The position numbers and the translations under genes are program-made. 64,000 nucleotides of DNA from Orientallactaga sibirica. Taxonomy: Eukaryota; Chordata; Mammalia; Rodentia; Dipodidae. Positions 10,841 through 23,878 of the stretch are shown one piece after another (position 1 is the first letter of the stretch; each line of letters begins with the position of its first letter). The stretch is taken from positions 10,634,501 to 10,698,500 of the forward strand of contig JAEOAD010000024.1 of assembly GCA_036365145.1 (NCBI GenBank), in the 5' to 3' direction. The notes under the pieces were generated by a model. It did not search any database. It worked only from the letters and a program-made list of their open reading frames with translations, and had not been told where the DNA came from.

Positions 10841-11336
10841 TATTCAGGGTTTCTTAGAGGAACAGAAAATGAATTGTATTTAAGATGGTATTTATTGCAT
10901 TATCTTACAACAGTCCAACAGTATCACTCTGTAGGCTTGAAAGTCAAGGAAGCTTGTAACTGCTCAGTCCACATGGCTGGATGGCTCAGAGGTCCCAGTC
11001 CAGCATTGAAGGCCTGGAGGTTTCCTGGAGAGTTGCTGATCTTCAGTCCACACCAGAAAGCTGAAGAAACTTGGTTCCAATGACAATGAAGGTAGCTGAA
11101 CAGGATAGATGCATGTGCAGGTGGATGCTCTCACCAGCAGTAGAATTAGCCAGGTGGGAGGAAGGGACTCTTTTCTCCCAGAGCTTCCTTAAATAAAGAC
11201 CCACTCTGGGAGGGCCACCGATTCTGGGGGAAGGGCTCATGTGGACAAGGGACTTCCTGGAAGCAGCTTCAGTCTTAACCAAGAGGAATGCTGTAGACTC
11301 CTAAATAGATCAAGTTGACGCCAGAACTTAACCAAG
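10841..11336 (-). mobile_element. LTR-like repeat, ERVL/MLT2-like
   Basis: The + strand begins ctattcagggtttcttagag and ends near tcaagttgacgccagaac. In the minus orientation this gives the start ...gtcaacttgatc... and the end ...ctctaagaaaccctgaatag, a layout shared with ERVL-type LTRs of mammals. TSDs were not identified and the family name is uncertain. Confidence 0.55.
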
Positions 11337-11661
11337 GCAGTGAGCTTAGAAATACCATAGTTTGTTTCAGTTTATTGATTTGTACAGTGAAGTACTTATG
11401 GACCTAGTCCATTGTGTGCTCCCAGAATTGAATGGAGTAATGCATTTCCAAACATTTAGAAAACTTTCTGACAGATTTTTAAATTTATATATTCAGTATA
11501 TTGAAGCTAATTGTAGTAATATATCAAGAACCTAAGCCTTCTGATCAAATTACAATATATATTATCATTGTAGACAAATGAAGAATGAATAGTTAAGGAT
11601 CTAGAAAGTTTAACTACCTCCAGGGTACCTTATTAACTCTGAGGACTCAATATTTGATTCG

Positions 11662-12050
11662 TTATTATGGTTAGTCTATATAGTCAACTTGATTACATGA
11701 ATAATCACAATGGAAACACAGCTCTGATCATGTCTGCAAGAATTCCAGAGTTAATGGGCTGAAGAAGCAAGGGCCACTCTGACTTGAATGTGAACAGACA
11801 CCATGGATGGGAATAAGGTAGGGAATTGGATGTAATAAAAAAGAAAAAGCAAGATAGTATGAACACTCATTGCTCCCTGCTTTCTGTGTACATGGTATGA
11901 TTAGATGCCTCATGCTATAGGCCCATGCCTTTCTCATGATGATGAGTTTTATCCCTTTAAGCTATAACCTAAATGAAACTTTTGTGTCCTTAAGTTGTTT
12001 TTCTTTGGTCAGGTATTTTGTTATAGCAAGAACCAAAATAACTAATTTAC
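11662..12050 (+). mobile_element. Rodent LTR-like repeat
   Basis: The segment contains agtcaacttgattacatgaa near its start and ends with ttaagttgtttttctttggt, tattttgttatagcaagaac and ataactaattta. This is the typical 3' end of a widespread rodent LTR family (MaLR/ERVL class). It is diverged and no clear TSD is seen. Confidence 0.55.
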
Positions 12051-12089
12051 TCATCAAAGTAATTAAAATGGTATAACAAGACCTTATAC

Positions 12090-12173
12090 AAGGATTGGAG
12101 AGATGACTCAGTGGTTGGAGGACATGCTTGCTTAAGTTCAAATCCCCAGTAACCATGTAAAGCAAGATGCATG

Positions 12174-12251
<78 letters not shown>

Positions 12252-12315
12252 GGTGCATGTACCTGGAGTTCTCTCTCTCTCTCTCCTTGCAAATAAATAA
12301 AACATAAAAAATTTA
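12090..12315 (+). mobile_element. B2-like tRNA-derived SINE
   Basis: The head ggattggagagatgactcag, B-box-like gttcaaatcccc and body are present. The body is interrupted at 12178-12246 by an expanded TC/AC microsatellite, and it ends in tgcaaataaataaaac. Confidence 0.88.
12178..12246. repeat. (TC)n(AC)n microsatellite within SINE
   Basis: About 40 bases of TC are followed by about 28 bases of AC, expanded inside the SINE body rather than at its 3' tail. Confidence 0.93.
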
Positions 12316-12414
12316 TATAAAATACCCTTCTCTTAAAATTTTGTTTAATTAATACATTTGCCACTTCTGAAAAATTCCAGGGATTCTTTCTTGTTGTAAT
12401 TAGATGCTGTTTTT

Positions 12415-12590
12415 TTTTTAATATTTTATTTTTATTTTTTTAATTTTTTATTTTTATTTATTTATTAGAGATAGAGAGAGGGGAAGAGAGAGGGAGAGTG
12501 AAAATGGGCATGACAGGCCTCTAGACACTGCAAACGAACTCCAGATGCGTGAGCTTCCTTGTGCATGTGGCTTATGTGGGGGGGATCATG
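12415..12590 (-). mobile_element. B2-like SINE, 5'-truncated
   Basis: In reverse it has an A-rich tail complement (ttttatttatttattagaga), GA stretch and body to tgtgcatgtggcttatgtgg. The tRNA-like head complement is missing. Confidence 0.85.
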
Positions 12591-12689
12591 TGAGCAAAAC
12601 AGTTCAGAACATAACTAAATGTATCCATGGTTCTGAATACATAAGCAAATTGTTCCTAGTCATTACAGCAACCTTGAAAATGTGTTCAG

Positions 12690-13000
12690 TCAAGGGTGGG
12701 AAGAGGTTAGGGGGCATGGGTGTAAAATACTTGCCCAGCAAACATGAGGACTTGAATTTGGATCCTCAGTGTGGCTGTGTGGCCAGCGCTGGGGAGGCAG
12801 AGACAGGAGAATTCCTACAGCTTGCAGGCTAGCTAATCTAGACAAATTTGTGAACTCTGTTCAGTGAGAGAGCCTGTCTCCAAAAATAATGTGGAAAGAA
12901 ACTGAGAAAGAGTATGTCTAGCCTCCACATCCATGTGCATGCTTGTACATGTACACACACATGCACAAATATAAATACAGGTATGCATACCACAAAATAC
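12690..13000 (+). mobile_element. B4-type (ID+B1) SINE
   Basis: An ID/tRNA-like head (acttgcccagcaaacatgag, gatcctcagtgtgg) is followed by a B1-like core (gctggggaggcagagacagg) and the characteristic 3' end (agcctccacatccatgtgca then an ACAC-rich end). Confidence 0.75.
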
Positions 13001-13004
13001 AAAA

Positions 13005-15555
13005 ATGCAAAAGTATTTAGTTATAATTAATCACTGCCTCTCTGCACCCATCACTGTATCTGCAGTAGAGGTATCCTTCTTAGCAATCACTCCCAGATGG
13101 TGGTGGGGTGGGTTATGTTACCCACACAGGCCCAATCTCACACTTCATGCCACGCCCTGAAATGGAAACATTTCTTCATGACTTCCAATACCCCTGGCCA
13201 AAACAGATACTAGACTTTGCTTTCTGCCATTTTTTAAAAATCCTATTCACCTGCCTTTCATTATGCTTTTTCAGGAGTTACATGGGGCCCATGTCACCAC
13301 TTGACCCTTCTCCCCAGTCTGTTATCACTCAGGAGTGCTTCCTGTAGCAATCTCAGGAACATTGGATACCATCTTAATATTGTACTCACTAACGTAAATT
13401 TATAAAGATATTAAAACAAAATAAAAGGTTGGCAATAATGATGAAGAAATAGGAATCAGAACATAAAGATACTGATTAACTAACAAGTGAAAAAATACAG
13501 ATTTTATGAGATCAAGGTTTCCAATCATGAGAATCACATCATCAGAATTGTATTATAATTACCTTGATCTGACCCAAGTAGTTAGGATCATTTTAGAGGA
13601 TATGTTATAGACAGACAAAAGATGATACTGGTAAAAATAACTTAGACTTTTTCTATGTAGGTCAATAATAAAAAAACTTAAAAGATAATGTGACCTTATG
13701 GCTATTGCCATGCAGAGAGAATACACAATGTGCAAGTGAAGTAGAAATAATCAATACAGATTTTTCCATTCATCATGACTCATGACAGATATGCCCAAAC
13801 CTATCCATTTACCATATTTCCTAAACCATTTCTTATATTATTTTAGCTTAATTATCATTTAGGTCAGCAAAATATGGGTTTCATCATGCAGCTTAATACA
13901 TATGTGTCATCATAATTAGGTATCATTTGTTTTAACATATTCTTATGGATTATTAGGAAAGATATTACAAAATCACTTGGTGAGGAATATTTAGGCAATT
14001 TTCTGACATGAAGACTATTTTCTACTTCACTTTGCTCCTGATGTACACAGGATATTATGTTTGGCATTAGTATCAGGAAGATTTTAAGCTCATTGTCATT
14101 AATGGCATAGACATACTTGAAAAAAAGTATTATATATTTTTTACTTCATCTTCTTTAGGTATTGAAAGGACTATTAGTAAAAAAAAGAGACTAAAGAGAA
14201 TTTCCATGACAATCAACTTTTTCCAGAAATGTAGTTGTTATTCTTAAAGATATCATTATACTTAGGATTTTGTTCAGGGATGGCAAAAATGTGTAATCTG
14301 AAATATATGAAGTAAAGACAGATTTCTCTCTCATTTGTTTATAATTTGACAAAGAGAAATATATATTTTGTGTACACATAAACTTGTAGTTAACCACTAA
14401 CTAATATTGGAAGTTCATGGTATTGGACAAAAAAATTAATTCAAAGGTTTGGTTTCTTACAAAATTTCATGTTATTAGTCATCTTTTGCCTTATTTTATT
14501 TATAAACTCTTTAATAACTTTCATTGCCCTCCAAAGTGCCCTAACATAACATTGCCTGGTTGTAAGAAAGGAACCTTTAACTTCCAATGCTTCCTTCACA
14601 CTGAGCCTAGAAAAATCACCATAACAGTTATAGCCAGGCCCTCCTTCTCTTCTCATGCTCACATTCTCTAGGTCCTCTTCTTGTGCACACAGGATTCTTT
14701 CTAACTCCACCTTGCCCTCCTTTCCAATCTCCTTGTCATTACATGTTCAAGTCCTCTATGTGTTGATGAACTGCCCTTTCAAAAAACTTCCCAATGGCTC
14801 ATCTGATAAAATTTTACTTTTATATTTAGTTCTAAATCAAAGAGGAAATTTGCAAGTTTCCAATATTTTCTATATCCATGACTTTTCAACATTTCCCTTA
14901 AGTTTTTATTACAAGATATTCCAGGCACACTCAAAGTTCCATACATTTGCAATACTCATATAACAAATGAAGTCACATTATGCACATCTACTATTTTCCA
15001 TTCATTCCAGACTAATGTAATATACTCCACTTATGATGGATGCAAATTAATAGTGGTTCTGTTTTAATGTCATTTTAATACCTGCTTGTATTTGTATTCA
15101 TTTCAAAAGTAATTTAAACAAACAGGACTGTAGAGGAAGTAATTTCATAATGCATTCAGGAAGATTAATTCAATAAAGTTTATCTTGTCTAATTGTAAGA
15201 GGAGGCTCCTGATTATACTTTTATTACATTTCAAAAACTGCTACATTAAATAAAATTGGGAAAATGACTCCTTTATACCAAGCAAAAGCAAGTGGGTGGG
15301 TAGTAGAAAAAGATCACTGATTTTGAAAGCTGAGTATTTATATTTAGCTTAATCACTTATTAGCTTTGTGATATTAAGCAAATACTTTAACCTCTTTGAT
15401 TCTCATTTTAAGCTATGAGACCTTTTCCTTGAAATTCAGAGCAATAGTTGATACTATGTGTATAGATTTTTAATTACTTATTTTTTAGAATTAAGATGTC
15501 TCAAAAATAACTTAATATCTTTTTATTAATTAATTGATTTTAAACATAAGTTGAA
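13005..15555. other. Unique intron stretch
   Basis: About 2.5 kb of mostly unique-looking AT-rich sequence. The segments 13060-13350 and 14510-14770 are less AT-rich and hold short open frames on both strands (to about 100 codons), with no recognisable protein. They could be degraded old repeats. No splice-flanked Klhl1-like coding sequence is present. Confidence 0.5.
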
Positions 15556-15559
15556 GTAT

Positions 15560-15975
15560 ACCCCTCCCCCATTTCCCATTTCCCTGCAGTTGGTCCAAGA
15601 ATCTGTTTTATTTTACAGATGGCAGAGAATATTGGGAAGATCCAAGATCCAGCAACACAAGAAAAGACAGCCAGATGCTCATAAGGAGATGTGCCACCTC
15701 TACCACATCTACTGGGGTCCAGAAGAAACTGCAGGAGAAACAGCAACATGAGTACACCCCGGAAAATAAAACACCGTGGTGACCCAAAACACATCATAAC
15801 AGAAATGCACAGACTACAGAGCAGTTACCACTAATAGAAAATACACCCACTAGGCTCAGGGACTATTATGGAAGAAGGGGTGGGAATATTATAAGAGCCA
15901 CAAAGCAGGTAGAAACACCCTGAGACACAGCTTCCCCCCGAGACAAAGGTCTTCATTACCCCAGAGTGAACATTA
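15560..15975 (+). mobile_element. L1 3' UTR fragment
   Basis: The block ctcagggactattatggaag, agaaggggtgggaata and agagccacaaagca aligns by eye with the 3' UTR of the L1s at 27380-27460 and 60790-60860. It is 5'-truncated and antisense to Klhl1. Confidence 0.7.
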
Positions 15976-15977
15976 TG

Positions 15978-16202
15978 TATATATTTTTTGAGCAGAGCCT
16001 CATGTTTCCTAGGCTGGCATGGATATCATTATGTATCCAGGGAAAGGATAACCTCGAGTGCCTCATCTTTCTGCCTGCACCTCCTAAATTCTGGGCTTAT
16101 ATACATGCACCATCCCATACAGTTCAAGCAGTGCTGGAAAGGAAACTCAGAGCTTGTGTATGGTGGGAAATGACTCTAATGAGTTACATCCCCAACCACT
16201 AG
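15978..16202 (-). mobile_element. B4-type SINE
   Basis: Reverse orientation: ttttttgagcagagcctcat, a B1-like core (ctcctaaattctgggcttat) and an ID-like head complement (gagttacatccccaaccac). Diverged. Confidence 0.6.
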
Positions 16203-18825
16203 GTTATCTTTTGAATTTTCATAATTTGTGCAATACATATATCACAGCTAAATTGCTGTCATATATGATACTTACTCTTTAAAACTTAAATCCAAATGAC
16301 TGGCTAAATTGTCATCAGCTACTAAGTAAAGAAGAAGTAAAAGTGAGAAAAGAGAGTTTGGTAGGAATAGAGTGTGATTCTGGTTCCCCTCTTGCTTGTG
16401 GTTTCCAGCCTTAGATCTAGACATTCCTCGCTGAGTTCCCAATTACCAGTCACACCCAGGGGAAGTCCTTGGAGAGGTTAAATCAATGATGCAAGCCCTG
16501 TCGTTGGGACCTCCCTGAGATAGTTGCAATGCTCATCCTACCCCTGGATGGTTTTTTCTCCAGGGCATATAGGGCTTGTGTCCCTGTGTGCCCCTCAGAC
16601 TCTGACACTAGGTATTCAATTGTCCAGGTTTAAGCAAACACTCCCTTGGCTTCCTAGAAGTGCTGTTCATGGAAGGGGTGAAGAAGAAAAGCTGATTTTG
16701 GAACACAACTCTTTTTGATTTTAAGTGAAATGTCAGTATGTCTCTGGTTGCATTCCAAGATGAGAGATTTCTCTCTTCCCTGACACGAGCAACTGTTATC
16801 TGTTTTTTCCCCCTTTTCTGCTCTTCATAAATTTTCTGTTCTTTATAATTACTGAAAATACAGAGCACATTTTCTGCATTAAACCCGGATTGCTATTGTC
16901 TGCTGGTGACATTTGCTGTCACTGGGAGGCCAAGGCTCTACCACCTGTGATTACCTCCAGAAAAGATTCTGGGCTTTGTTCTGTTGTGCTCTGTAAAGTT
17001 TCCTATTTTACTTTCATTATGAAACTAGCATTTGTGGCCATCACCCACCTCTTATGATAGCTATTATTTAACTATGTCCAGTTTATTTATCCATCATAAA
17101 TTTTAGCATACCTGCATATGTGCATAACCGTATCTGCATGCTCTGGCCCATGACCTTAGCCCACTCTCTCTCTCAGGTATAGGATTTTTTTAGTTATATC
17201 TTTAATTTCCTCATACAAAAGCAAAAGGTAAGCTTGTTGTTTAATATATTAAAACTTTCAAAGTTGACTATTGCCTTGAGAAGGGAACTACTTCCCCATG
17301 ATGCTAAAATAGCAGGCAGGTTCATCTGCAACTTCCAAGAACATGGAGAGGAGCATGAGAGAAAAACCATCTTCCACACATGTCTGCATCATAGTTGTCA
17401 TTTTCAGGCTCAAATAAGCCACTCATTTCTCATAAATAATCATTTAAATGTCCATAAAGACAAGAATTATCTGCTGCTGCAGAAATATGGCCTGTGTATT
17501 TTTTGAGTATCACAAGAAAATATGTTGATTACTGAGGGAAAATATCATGGGAGGCAAGATACTGGTCTTCTTAAAAACATATTTTGACTGGAATTTCCTG
17601 AAGATCCCAAACCGTGGTGATCTCACTTCCACCTCAGCCTCCCCCATGCAACTAGGAAGAAAAAGCCTGTTCAAATGATTTTTTTTTCAACTGATTTTTG
17701 ATTCATCTATAGCACTGAACTTAGAGTGATACAGAGATCTCCTGGTCAAAAACTGCAAATGTTTTCAATTGTAGGAAAACTCCTAAAGAAAGTCTTCATA
17801 GTTTGACATAATTTGTTTTTCTATCCACATCTGTAACGTTTACTTGAAATTACAAATACCACTACTAGATTCATGACTTATTCAAATGAACAAAATATAG
17901 TACTTTCAACACTCTGTTTCATGTATCACATATTTTATAATGTTTCTTATGTTGCAAACTAGAGATTTTAAAATGTCTAAATTATACTCATCCTTCAAAT
18001 GCCTACTGAAGTCCATAGATCAAACTTCCTCTTGCTTCACCAAGCTACAAAATAAGTGCAACTGTGGTTTAGAATACCTTGTGGAGCTTTGCTTTGTACA
18101 TGGAATTAAGGTAATTTAGAGTCTATCTTCTAATATATTACAAAGTCTGTGAAAATGGTATTCTTTTTCTTGATTAATTATTCTATTTCACTAAAAACCT
18201 ACTCCCATAATTTGGACCTACTGGTATATTTAATGCATGTTCACAATGAGTGCAAGAAAATGAATATAAGAAGACTAAAGGAAAAATGAGAGAACTGATT
18301 AATTAGGCAAACTTAAAAGTTTAATTACAAACTAATATTCAGTGGTTTGAAGTAGAGTATGATGGTACGGAATCCTAATGACATAGAAAGTTTGAGGCAG
18401 TACTTTAATTTTTTAATACAATTCATCACCAGTAACTTCATTTATTAATGTGGTTTTTATATTTTGGTTATTTAATATTTCTTGATTTAAAGAAATATCA
18501 AAGTTTATTTTAATTTTATTGATCAAAAGTCAAAAAGCCTGAACTTTAGATAACTATATTCTTACCTTTACAGAGATGTAAGATTTTTGTAATGTTTCTG
18601 TCAATGATTTCCTCTCATCAAAGACAGCCTTAGCATCATTTAGCAGATCTGTAATGTGGGAGAGCAATTTAATAGGAAGTTTTCATGCTTCTCTCACTGT
18701 TGGTTAGGGAATCGGCTTTTTATAGATGGTGGTGAATAGCAGGGAGACCCAAACACATCAGAATGACAAAAAAAAAAAAAAAAATCAGAAAAAGACTGCC
18801 TATTATGAGACTAGTCATCTCTATT
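16203..18825. other. Unique intron stretch
   Basis: About 2.6 kb with no repeat I can name. The segment 16370-16910 has higher GC than its surroundings and short open frames without recognisable homology. It may be an old repeat or a conserved non-coding block; I cannot tell without alignment. Confidence 0.5.
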
Positions 18826-18830
18826 ATAAC

Positions 18831-18988
18831 TGAGCTGTGTATGGTGGTACATGCCTTTAGTCTCAGCATTTAGGAGGCTGAAGTAGGAGAATGGGCATGA
18901 CTTTTAAGGCCTGACTGGACTACAGAGTGAGTTCCAGGTCAGCCTGAACTAAAATGAGACACTGCCTCATAAGAAAAACAAAAAAAAC
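18831..18988 (+). mobile_element. B1 SINE (diverged)
   Basis: gagctgtgtatggtggtaca, cctttagtctcagcatttag and agttccaggtcagcctgaac mark a degraded B1. It is followed immediately by the L1 3' end at 18990. Confidence 0.85.
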
Positions 18989-18989
18989 T

Positions 18990-19415
18990 TTATCACATCT
19001 GTCATTGCACAAGAAACCTTACAGAGGAAAGGGTGTATTAAATATGAGTGCTGCTCTCATTGTTAGTCTGAGAACCTCCTCCATGGAGATGACAGACCCT
19101 AAGGAGATTCAAGAATCATCAAGGCCGAACATGAAAGACCGCTGCGAGTTCAACACTAAAGGAAACTTATAACACACCCTCCAGGGCTCAAGGAGCATTA
19201 TGGAAGTGGGGGTGGGAAGAATGCCAGAGCCCCAGGGGCAGGGCGGTGTTCTCTGAGACTTTGTCCCATCACTGTTGCATTCATGACTGCAGAGATGCTG
19301 ATAACCCCACAGAGGTATGCCCTCAGGGACATGAGACAGGGAACATAAGAGTATAAGCCAATGGAACAGGACAAATTTGCAATATGCTCATATCAAAGTT
19401 CTCAATAAAAAAGAC
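18990..19415 (+). mobile_element. L1 3' UTR, 5'-truncated
   Basis: Sequence related to the other L1 3' UTRs (ctcaaggagcattatggaag, gaatgccagagccccagggg) ends in gttctcaataaaaaagacaa, with a polyadenylation signal and a short A-rich tail. It is antisense to Klhl1. Confidence 0.7.
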
Positions 19416-21005
19416 AAAAAGTGAGTTTGTGACTCCTTCTAGAAGTTAACTGATAAAGCTAATAGAGGAAAAAAAAACCCTCTAAATTAAACACAGTTCA
19501 TCTATTGTCACGAGTGCTGAAACACCCTCAAGCTGCAGTAGTAGTACAGGGCAGAGTTCCAATAGCCTGTGTAGCAAAGGAAATCTTAAAGGAAATGGCA
19601 TTAGAATTGACACATCCAGGAAAACAAGAGCTCTCTAGCTAGTAAGCTGAGGGACATCAGTCTTGGGGATGTCATAGCCTGTGCAATGTAATCTGTCAGA
19701 CAGCTTCATAACATTTCTAGTTTGTAACTTTCTGAGCATGATGAATGCTGTAGTACCACAGGGAAGTTGCTGGTGTAAGATCGCACAAAGCAACGGATAT
19801 TTCCAAACTCTAAACATCAGCTAAAAGATTCTGTTCTGTTGTATAGGTAAATTAAAAGTCATCCTGAAGAAGCTACCTTTGGAATAATAGGAACACAGGT
19901 TAGAAAACTACTAAAGTACTACTAAAGTACAAAAAATTACAAATGAGACATTAAGCATTTTTTTTTTTTTGTTAATAGTTTCTATATCCCATATGTGCAT
20001 GACATAAAGAAGTGTAAAACAAATACATAATCTTCAGAGTGATTGTTGGGAAACTGTGATTGGCTAATTTCACTTCTATATTGTTTAGTTTTCAAGACAA
20101 TACTACATGTTCTACATGTATATATCTGCTGGCTGGATTTAACTCCCTCTTTTGTGTTTAGTAAGTCTTACTTCAAGTCTATCTGAGCCAGCCTTCTCTT
20201 TCATGCCTAGTTGTCTGCTTCTGTATGCATCATGTCTGGTCATTCCCTCCTGTTCTCTCTGGATTTGCCATTGTGTAGCCCTGTGTGGCCATGGGAACTT
20301 TCAGGGACAAGGGAAACAAAGAGGGGTTCCAACTTTCTTTTCCATCCACATTTTCTAATATTGGCAAGAGGTTTTATTCACTGTCTTTAAAATTGGCCTA
20401 AGCAATAAGAACCAATGGCCACAATTTACTTTTAATGAGCTACATATCTCTGTATCTTAAATATTTTAGAGGAATGTTGACAGGTAATTGTGCCTTATAA
20501 AAATGTCTCGAAATGAGAGCCAACATAATACTGTCCACCTGAGAAAATGCATCTATCATATCATGCTTACCAGCATTAAGTCAGCAATTGACCTTGTTTA
20601 GCACAGAGTCACTTTGGATGCCAACAGTCAAAGGCAGCTACGGAAGTGTGAAATGAAAACTATATGCTTTGTTAAGATGAGCTAAGAGTGAAAAGAAATG
20701 GGTACACAGATTTATATTTTAAAGATTCCTAAATAATTTTTTGCATTAATTCTATTTAACAATGATAATGCTATAGCATGTGACTTTAAGTCCTTGACAA
20801 AATGATAAAATTAGTAAGAAATAAAATGTGAAGTCATGATTGAAAAATAGCAAATACTACTCAGCTGTTTTGCTGATATGTAGAATTTTATGATTGCAAA
20901 ATTCCTAAATAGTATAAGTTAGACAAAGATAATTGCATTACGCTAAGGATCAGAAATTCTATCATTTTATCATGATGGAGTCAGTTGTTTTATTGGATGG
21001 TTTTC
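19416..21005. other. Unique intron stretch
   Basis: No exon, gene or repeat that I can support. Short T-runs only. Confidence 0.5.
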
Positions 21006-21030
21006 AGTTGACATTAAGAAATTCTATATA

Positions 21031-21260
21031 GGAGCTGGGGAGATTGCTTAGTGTTTAAGATGCTTGCCTGAAAAGCCTAAGTACCTAGGTTCAATTCCCT
21101 AATACCCATGTAAGCCAGATGCATAAGGCGGCCATTGTTTCTGGAGTTCATTTGCAGTGGCTAGAGGCCCTGGTGTGCCCATTCTCTATCTGCCTCTCTC
21201 TATCTCTCCCTCTCCACCTGTTTACCGCTCAAATAAAAAAGTAAAATATTTTTAAAAAGA
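21031..21260 (+). mobile_element. B2-like SINE (first of a stacked pair)
   Basis: Head ggagctggggagattgctta, B-box-like ggttcaattccc and a complete body and tail. The target aattctat before it (from 21020) recurs after it at 21261-21272. Confidence 0.95.
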
Positions 21261-21272
21261 AATTCTATTTTA

Positions 21273-21405
21273 GGGCTGGAAAGAAGGCTTAACAGTTAAA
21301 GTACTTGCCTGCAAAGTCTAAGGACCTAAGCTATATTCCCCAGAACCTGCGTAAGCCAGATACACATGGTTTATTTGCAGTGGCTAGAGGCCCTCGTGCA
21401 CCCAT

Positions 21406-21443
<38 letters not shown>

Positions 21444-21480
21444 CTAATAAATAAATAAATACAAAATTTAAAAATTTAAA
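21273..21480 (+). mobile_element. B2-like SINE (second of a stacked pair)
   Basis: A second, more diverged copy starts at gggctggaaagaaggcttaa right after aattctatttta (21261-21272), and the same 12 bases follow it at 21481-21492. It has a (TC)n run and an AATAAATAAATAAAT tail. Confidence 0.95.
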
Positions 21481-21499
21481 AATTCTATTTTAAAGTCAA

Positions 21500-21835
21500 C
21501 CAAAGAGAGACTGAAGAGACAGATAAACCTGTAGGCATGAGGGGTCCTGGGTGTGCTGAATTTGATCCCTAGTAACCATATAACAACCTGGGCACACATG
21601 CCTGTAACCCCAGCCCTGTGGGGGACAGAGACAGAAGAATCTCTACAGCCCATTAATTAGCAAGTGTGACCAAGAAAGGAAACAGCAGAGAAGAGTCATA
21701 GAAGACATCCAACATTCTCCTGTGAATGTGTGTGCATATCTACATATGCATGTATATGCTATGCATATGCATATACACACCACTCACACACCACAGTAGA
21801 TACACTGTACACACGTGCCAAAAAACAGGAAATAA
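21500..21835 (+). mobile_element. B4-type SINE
   Basis: Head-like gagactgaagagacagataa, a B1-like core (cctgtaaccccagccctgtg) and a 3' end rich in purine/pyrimidine alternation and ACAC (21720-21800). Confidence 0.72.
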
Positions 21836-21861
21836 AAATTAAACGATTTGCTAACTTTATC

Positions 21862-21931
21862 CTTACTAAAACCTGGGTCTGCAGGCTTTGTAGGCAAGTG
21901 CCTTAACTGCTAAACCATCTCTCCAGCCCTT
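21862..21931 (-). mobile_element. B2-like SINE head fragment
   Basis: Only the tRNA-like head remains, in reverse (gtgccttaactgctaaacca then tctctccagccct). Confidence 0.88.
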
Positions 21932-21963
21932 TCTTTATGTAAATTTGTATACTGAAGGGTCAA

Positions 21964-22291
21964 TGTGTTTGGTTGAATATAAACGATCTCCCATATCTTC
22001 AAGTGTTTGTGAGTAAGCTTCCTATATAGTCCCCAGTACTGGAGCCTTTGAAGCTGGAGCATTGGTGGAGGAGAAATGTTGCTGGGAGCAGGCCCTGGGG
22101 CAGTGCTAGAGCTCACTCCCTTTTCTTCCTACCTGGTGATGGGGAGATGTGACACCCAACTGTCTCATCCTGTTGTGTTTTCCTTGTCATTCTGAAAGAT
22201 CCCCTCAAAAGTCCAAGTTGTAAATAAACTGTTTCCTTCAATAAGCACTTCTGGTCAGATATTTTGTTCCAACAATAAGACAATTGCTACA
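21964..22291 (+). mobile_element. Solo LTR, MaLR-type
   Basis: Starts TGTGTTTGGTTGAATATAAA and ends GACAATTGCTACA (TG...CA), with gtaaataaactgtttccttc as the polyadenylation region. The flanks GTCAA (21959-21963) and ATCAA (22292-22296) match at 4 of 5 positions, as expected for an old 5-bp TSD. Confidence 0.75.
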
Positions 22292-22296
22292 ATCAA

Positions 22297-23750
22297 GTTT
22301 AAAAATGTCTTTGAAGAAACAAATAATGGTCTGGATTGCCATGAGATAAATTTCTTGCTCTATTTGTTCTACACCCAATCTCTTTATTCTCACTATTAAT
22401 CAATGCTAAACAATATTGACATGGTACTCTTATTTTTAATATTGACAGTTACCAAAACCCAGGATAAACCTAATGCTTAAGATTGTTTGAAAATCAGTCT
22501 GTTTTAGTTGATACTGACTTATAGACATGCAACCATTGATATTTTTCAAGGTCATACTAGAAATACAAATATGACAACACTTGTCTTCATGGTAAAATAT
22601 ATCATTAATGGTCTTTAGAAAATAAAATTTTCATGTTATACAAAATAAAATCACTTTGAGCTTTAGATGTAAAACAATTTTGCTTAAATAAAGGTAATAA
22701 ATCTTCCCAAACTCAGAAATTATGAACCAAAGCATTTGTATTGTTATTAATGTACAATGTAAAATATTCATAATTAAAAATCATGCAGTGTGCTAGAAAC
22801 ATATTTATTCAGAAAAAAAATTTCTAATTTCTGCATCACTTCTACCTTCTTTTAGAATATACCAACCTATGGAATATAATGTATTTTCATCCAGTCCTTT
22901 CATGAATAACCTGTTAGTCTCTGAATTGCTCTTACTCTGAAGTGAACTTTGGTGGGACAGCTACAGTGGACAGAAAATAGGTCCAGAAGTGACTACAATC
23001 AACAAATACAATTCAGCAATGGACTATTTAGTAAAAGTGTACCAGCTTTTTAAATCACAAATTGTTCTGTTAATATATAAAACTACAGAAATTTTCTATC
23101 TCTTTAAGAAATGGGTGTCATTTAAAAAAATGTAGTTCAGAACAAATAATTTACAAATAACTTGAACTTATATCAGTGGATTCTATAATCTGTTAAATTA
23201 TAATCTTTTATCATTCTTTTTAATATCATAACCCATTGGTTGTAGCCAATTATGCAAATGTATTTGCTTAATTTTAGTTATGTTCCATTATAAGGAACTA
23301 TATTCAGCTTACAGGTCAAATTTTATGCTTAGTTTTTCCTTCTGGTGGATTTCTCATGAACATTTATATGCACAATAGGCTTTGTTATGAAATTCTTTCT
23401 TTCATTCATTGTCAGTAAGTCTATGTGAGAAATATATCATAACATACAAATTCTTCCAACCATGGAAAGCCACAAAAACACAGAACCCAGACTTGTCCTA
23501 GCTCAATTAATTATGAGCCACGTGACACTTAACCTGGGAACAGGAGTACTTCAGATGTTGTAATATGCACACAAATATAATGTTGCATCCTGGGGATAAG
23601 ACCCAAGTCTCAATAAAAAATTCAAATATATTTTCACAGATGTTATACACATGGCTTTGTGTTAATTATGTGTATTTTTAGTGCTTCTGTGCAAATATTT
23701 TAGTCCGTAAGTGTAGAGAGACAAAATTGTCACTATCTTGGAGAGGGAGG
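22297..23750. other. Unique intron stretch
   Basis: About 1.45 kb of AT-rich sequence with no recognised feature. Confidence 0.55.
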
Positions 23751-23756
23751 GTGGTT

Positions 23757-23848
23757 GAAACAAAAAATGGTGTTCTAAATCTCACAATCCTCCTCTGCCA
23801 CCCTCCCACATGTTGGGATGACAGCTGGTTACTACCATACCCACCTTA
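23757..23848 (-). mobile_element. B1 SINE fragment
   Basis: caatcctcctctgccaccct and acatgttgggatgacagctg resemble the reverse of a B1 5' half. Degraded and incomplete. Confidence 0.55.
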
Positions 23849-23878
23849 TGATAATTTATTGTTGAGAACATATTATTA

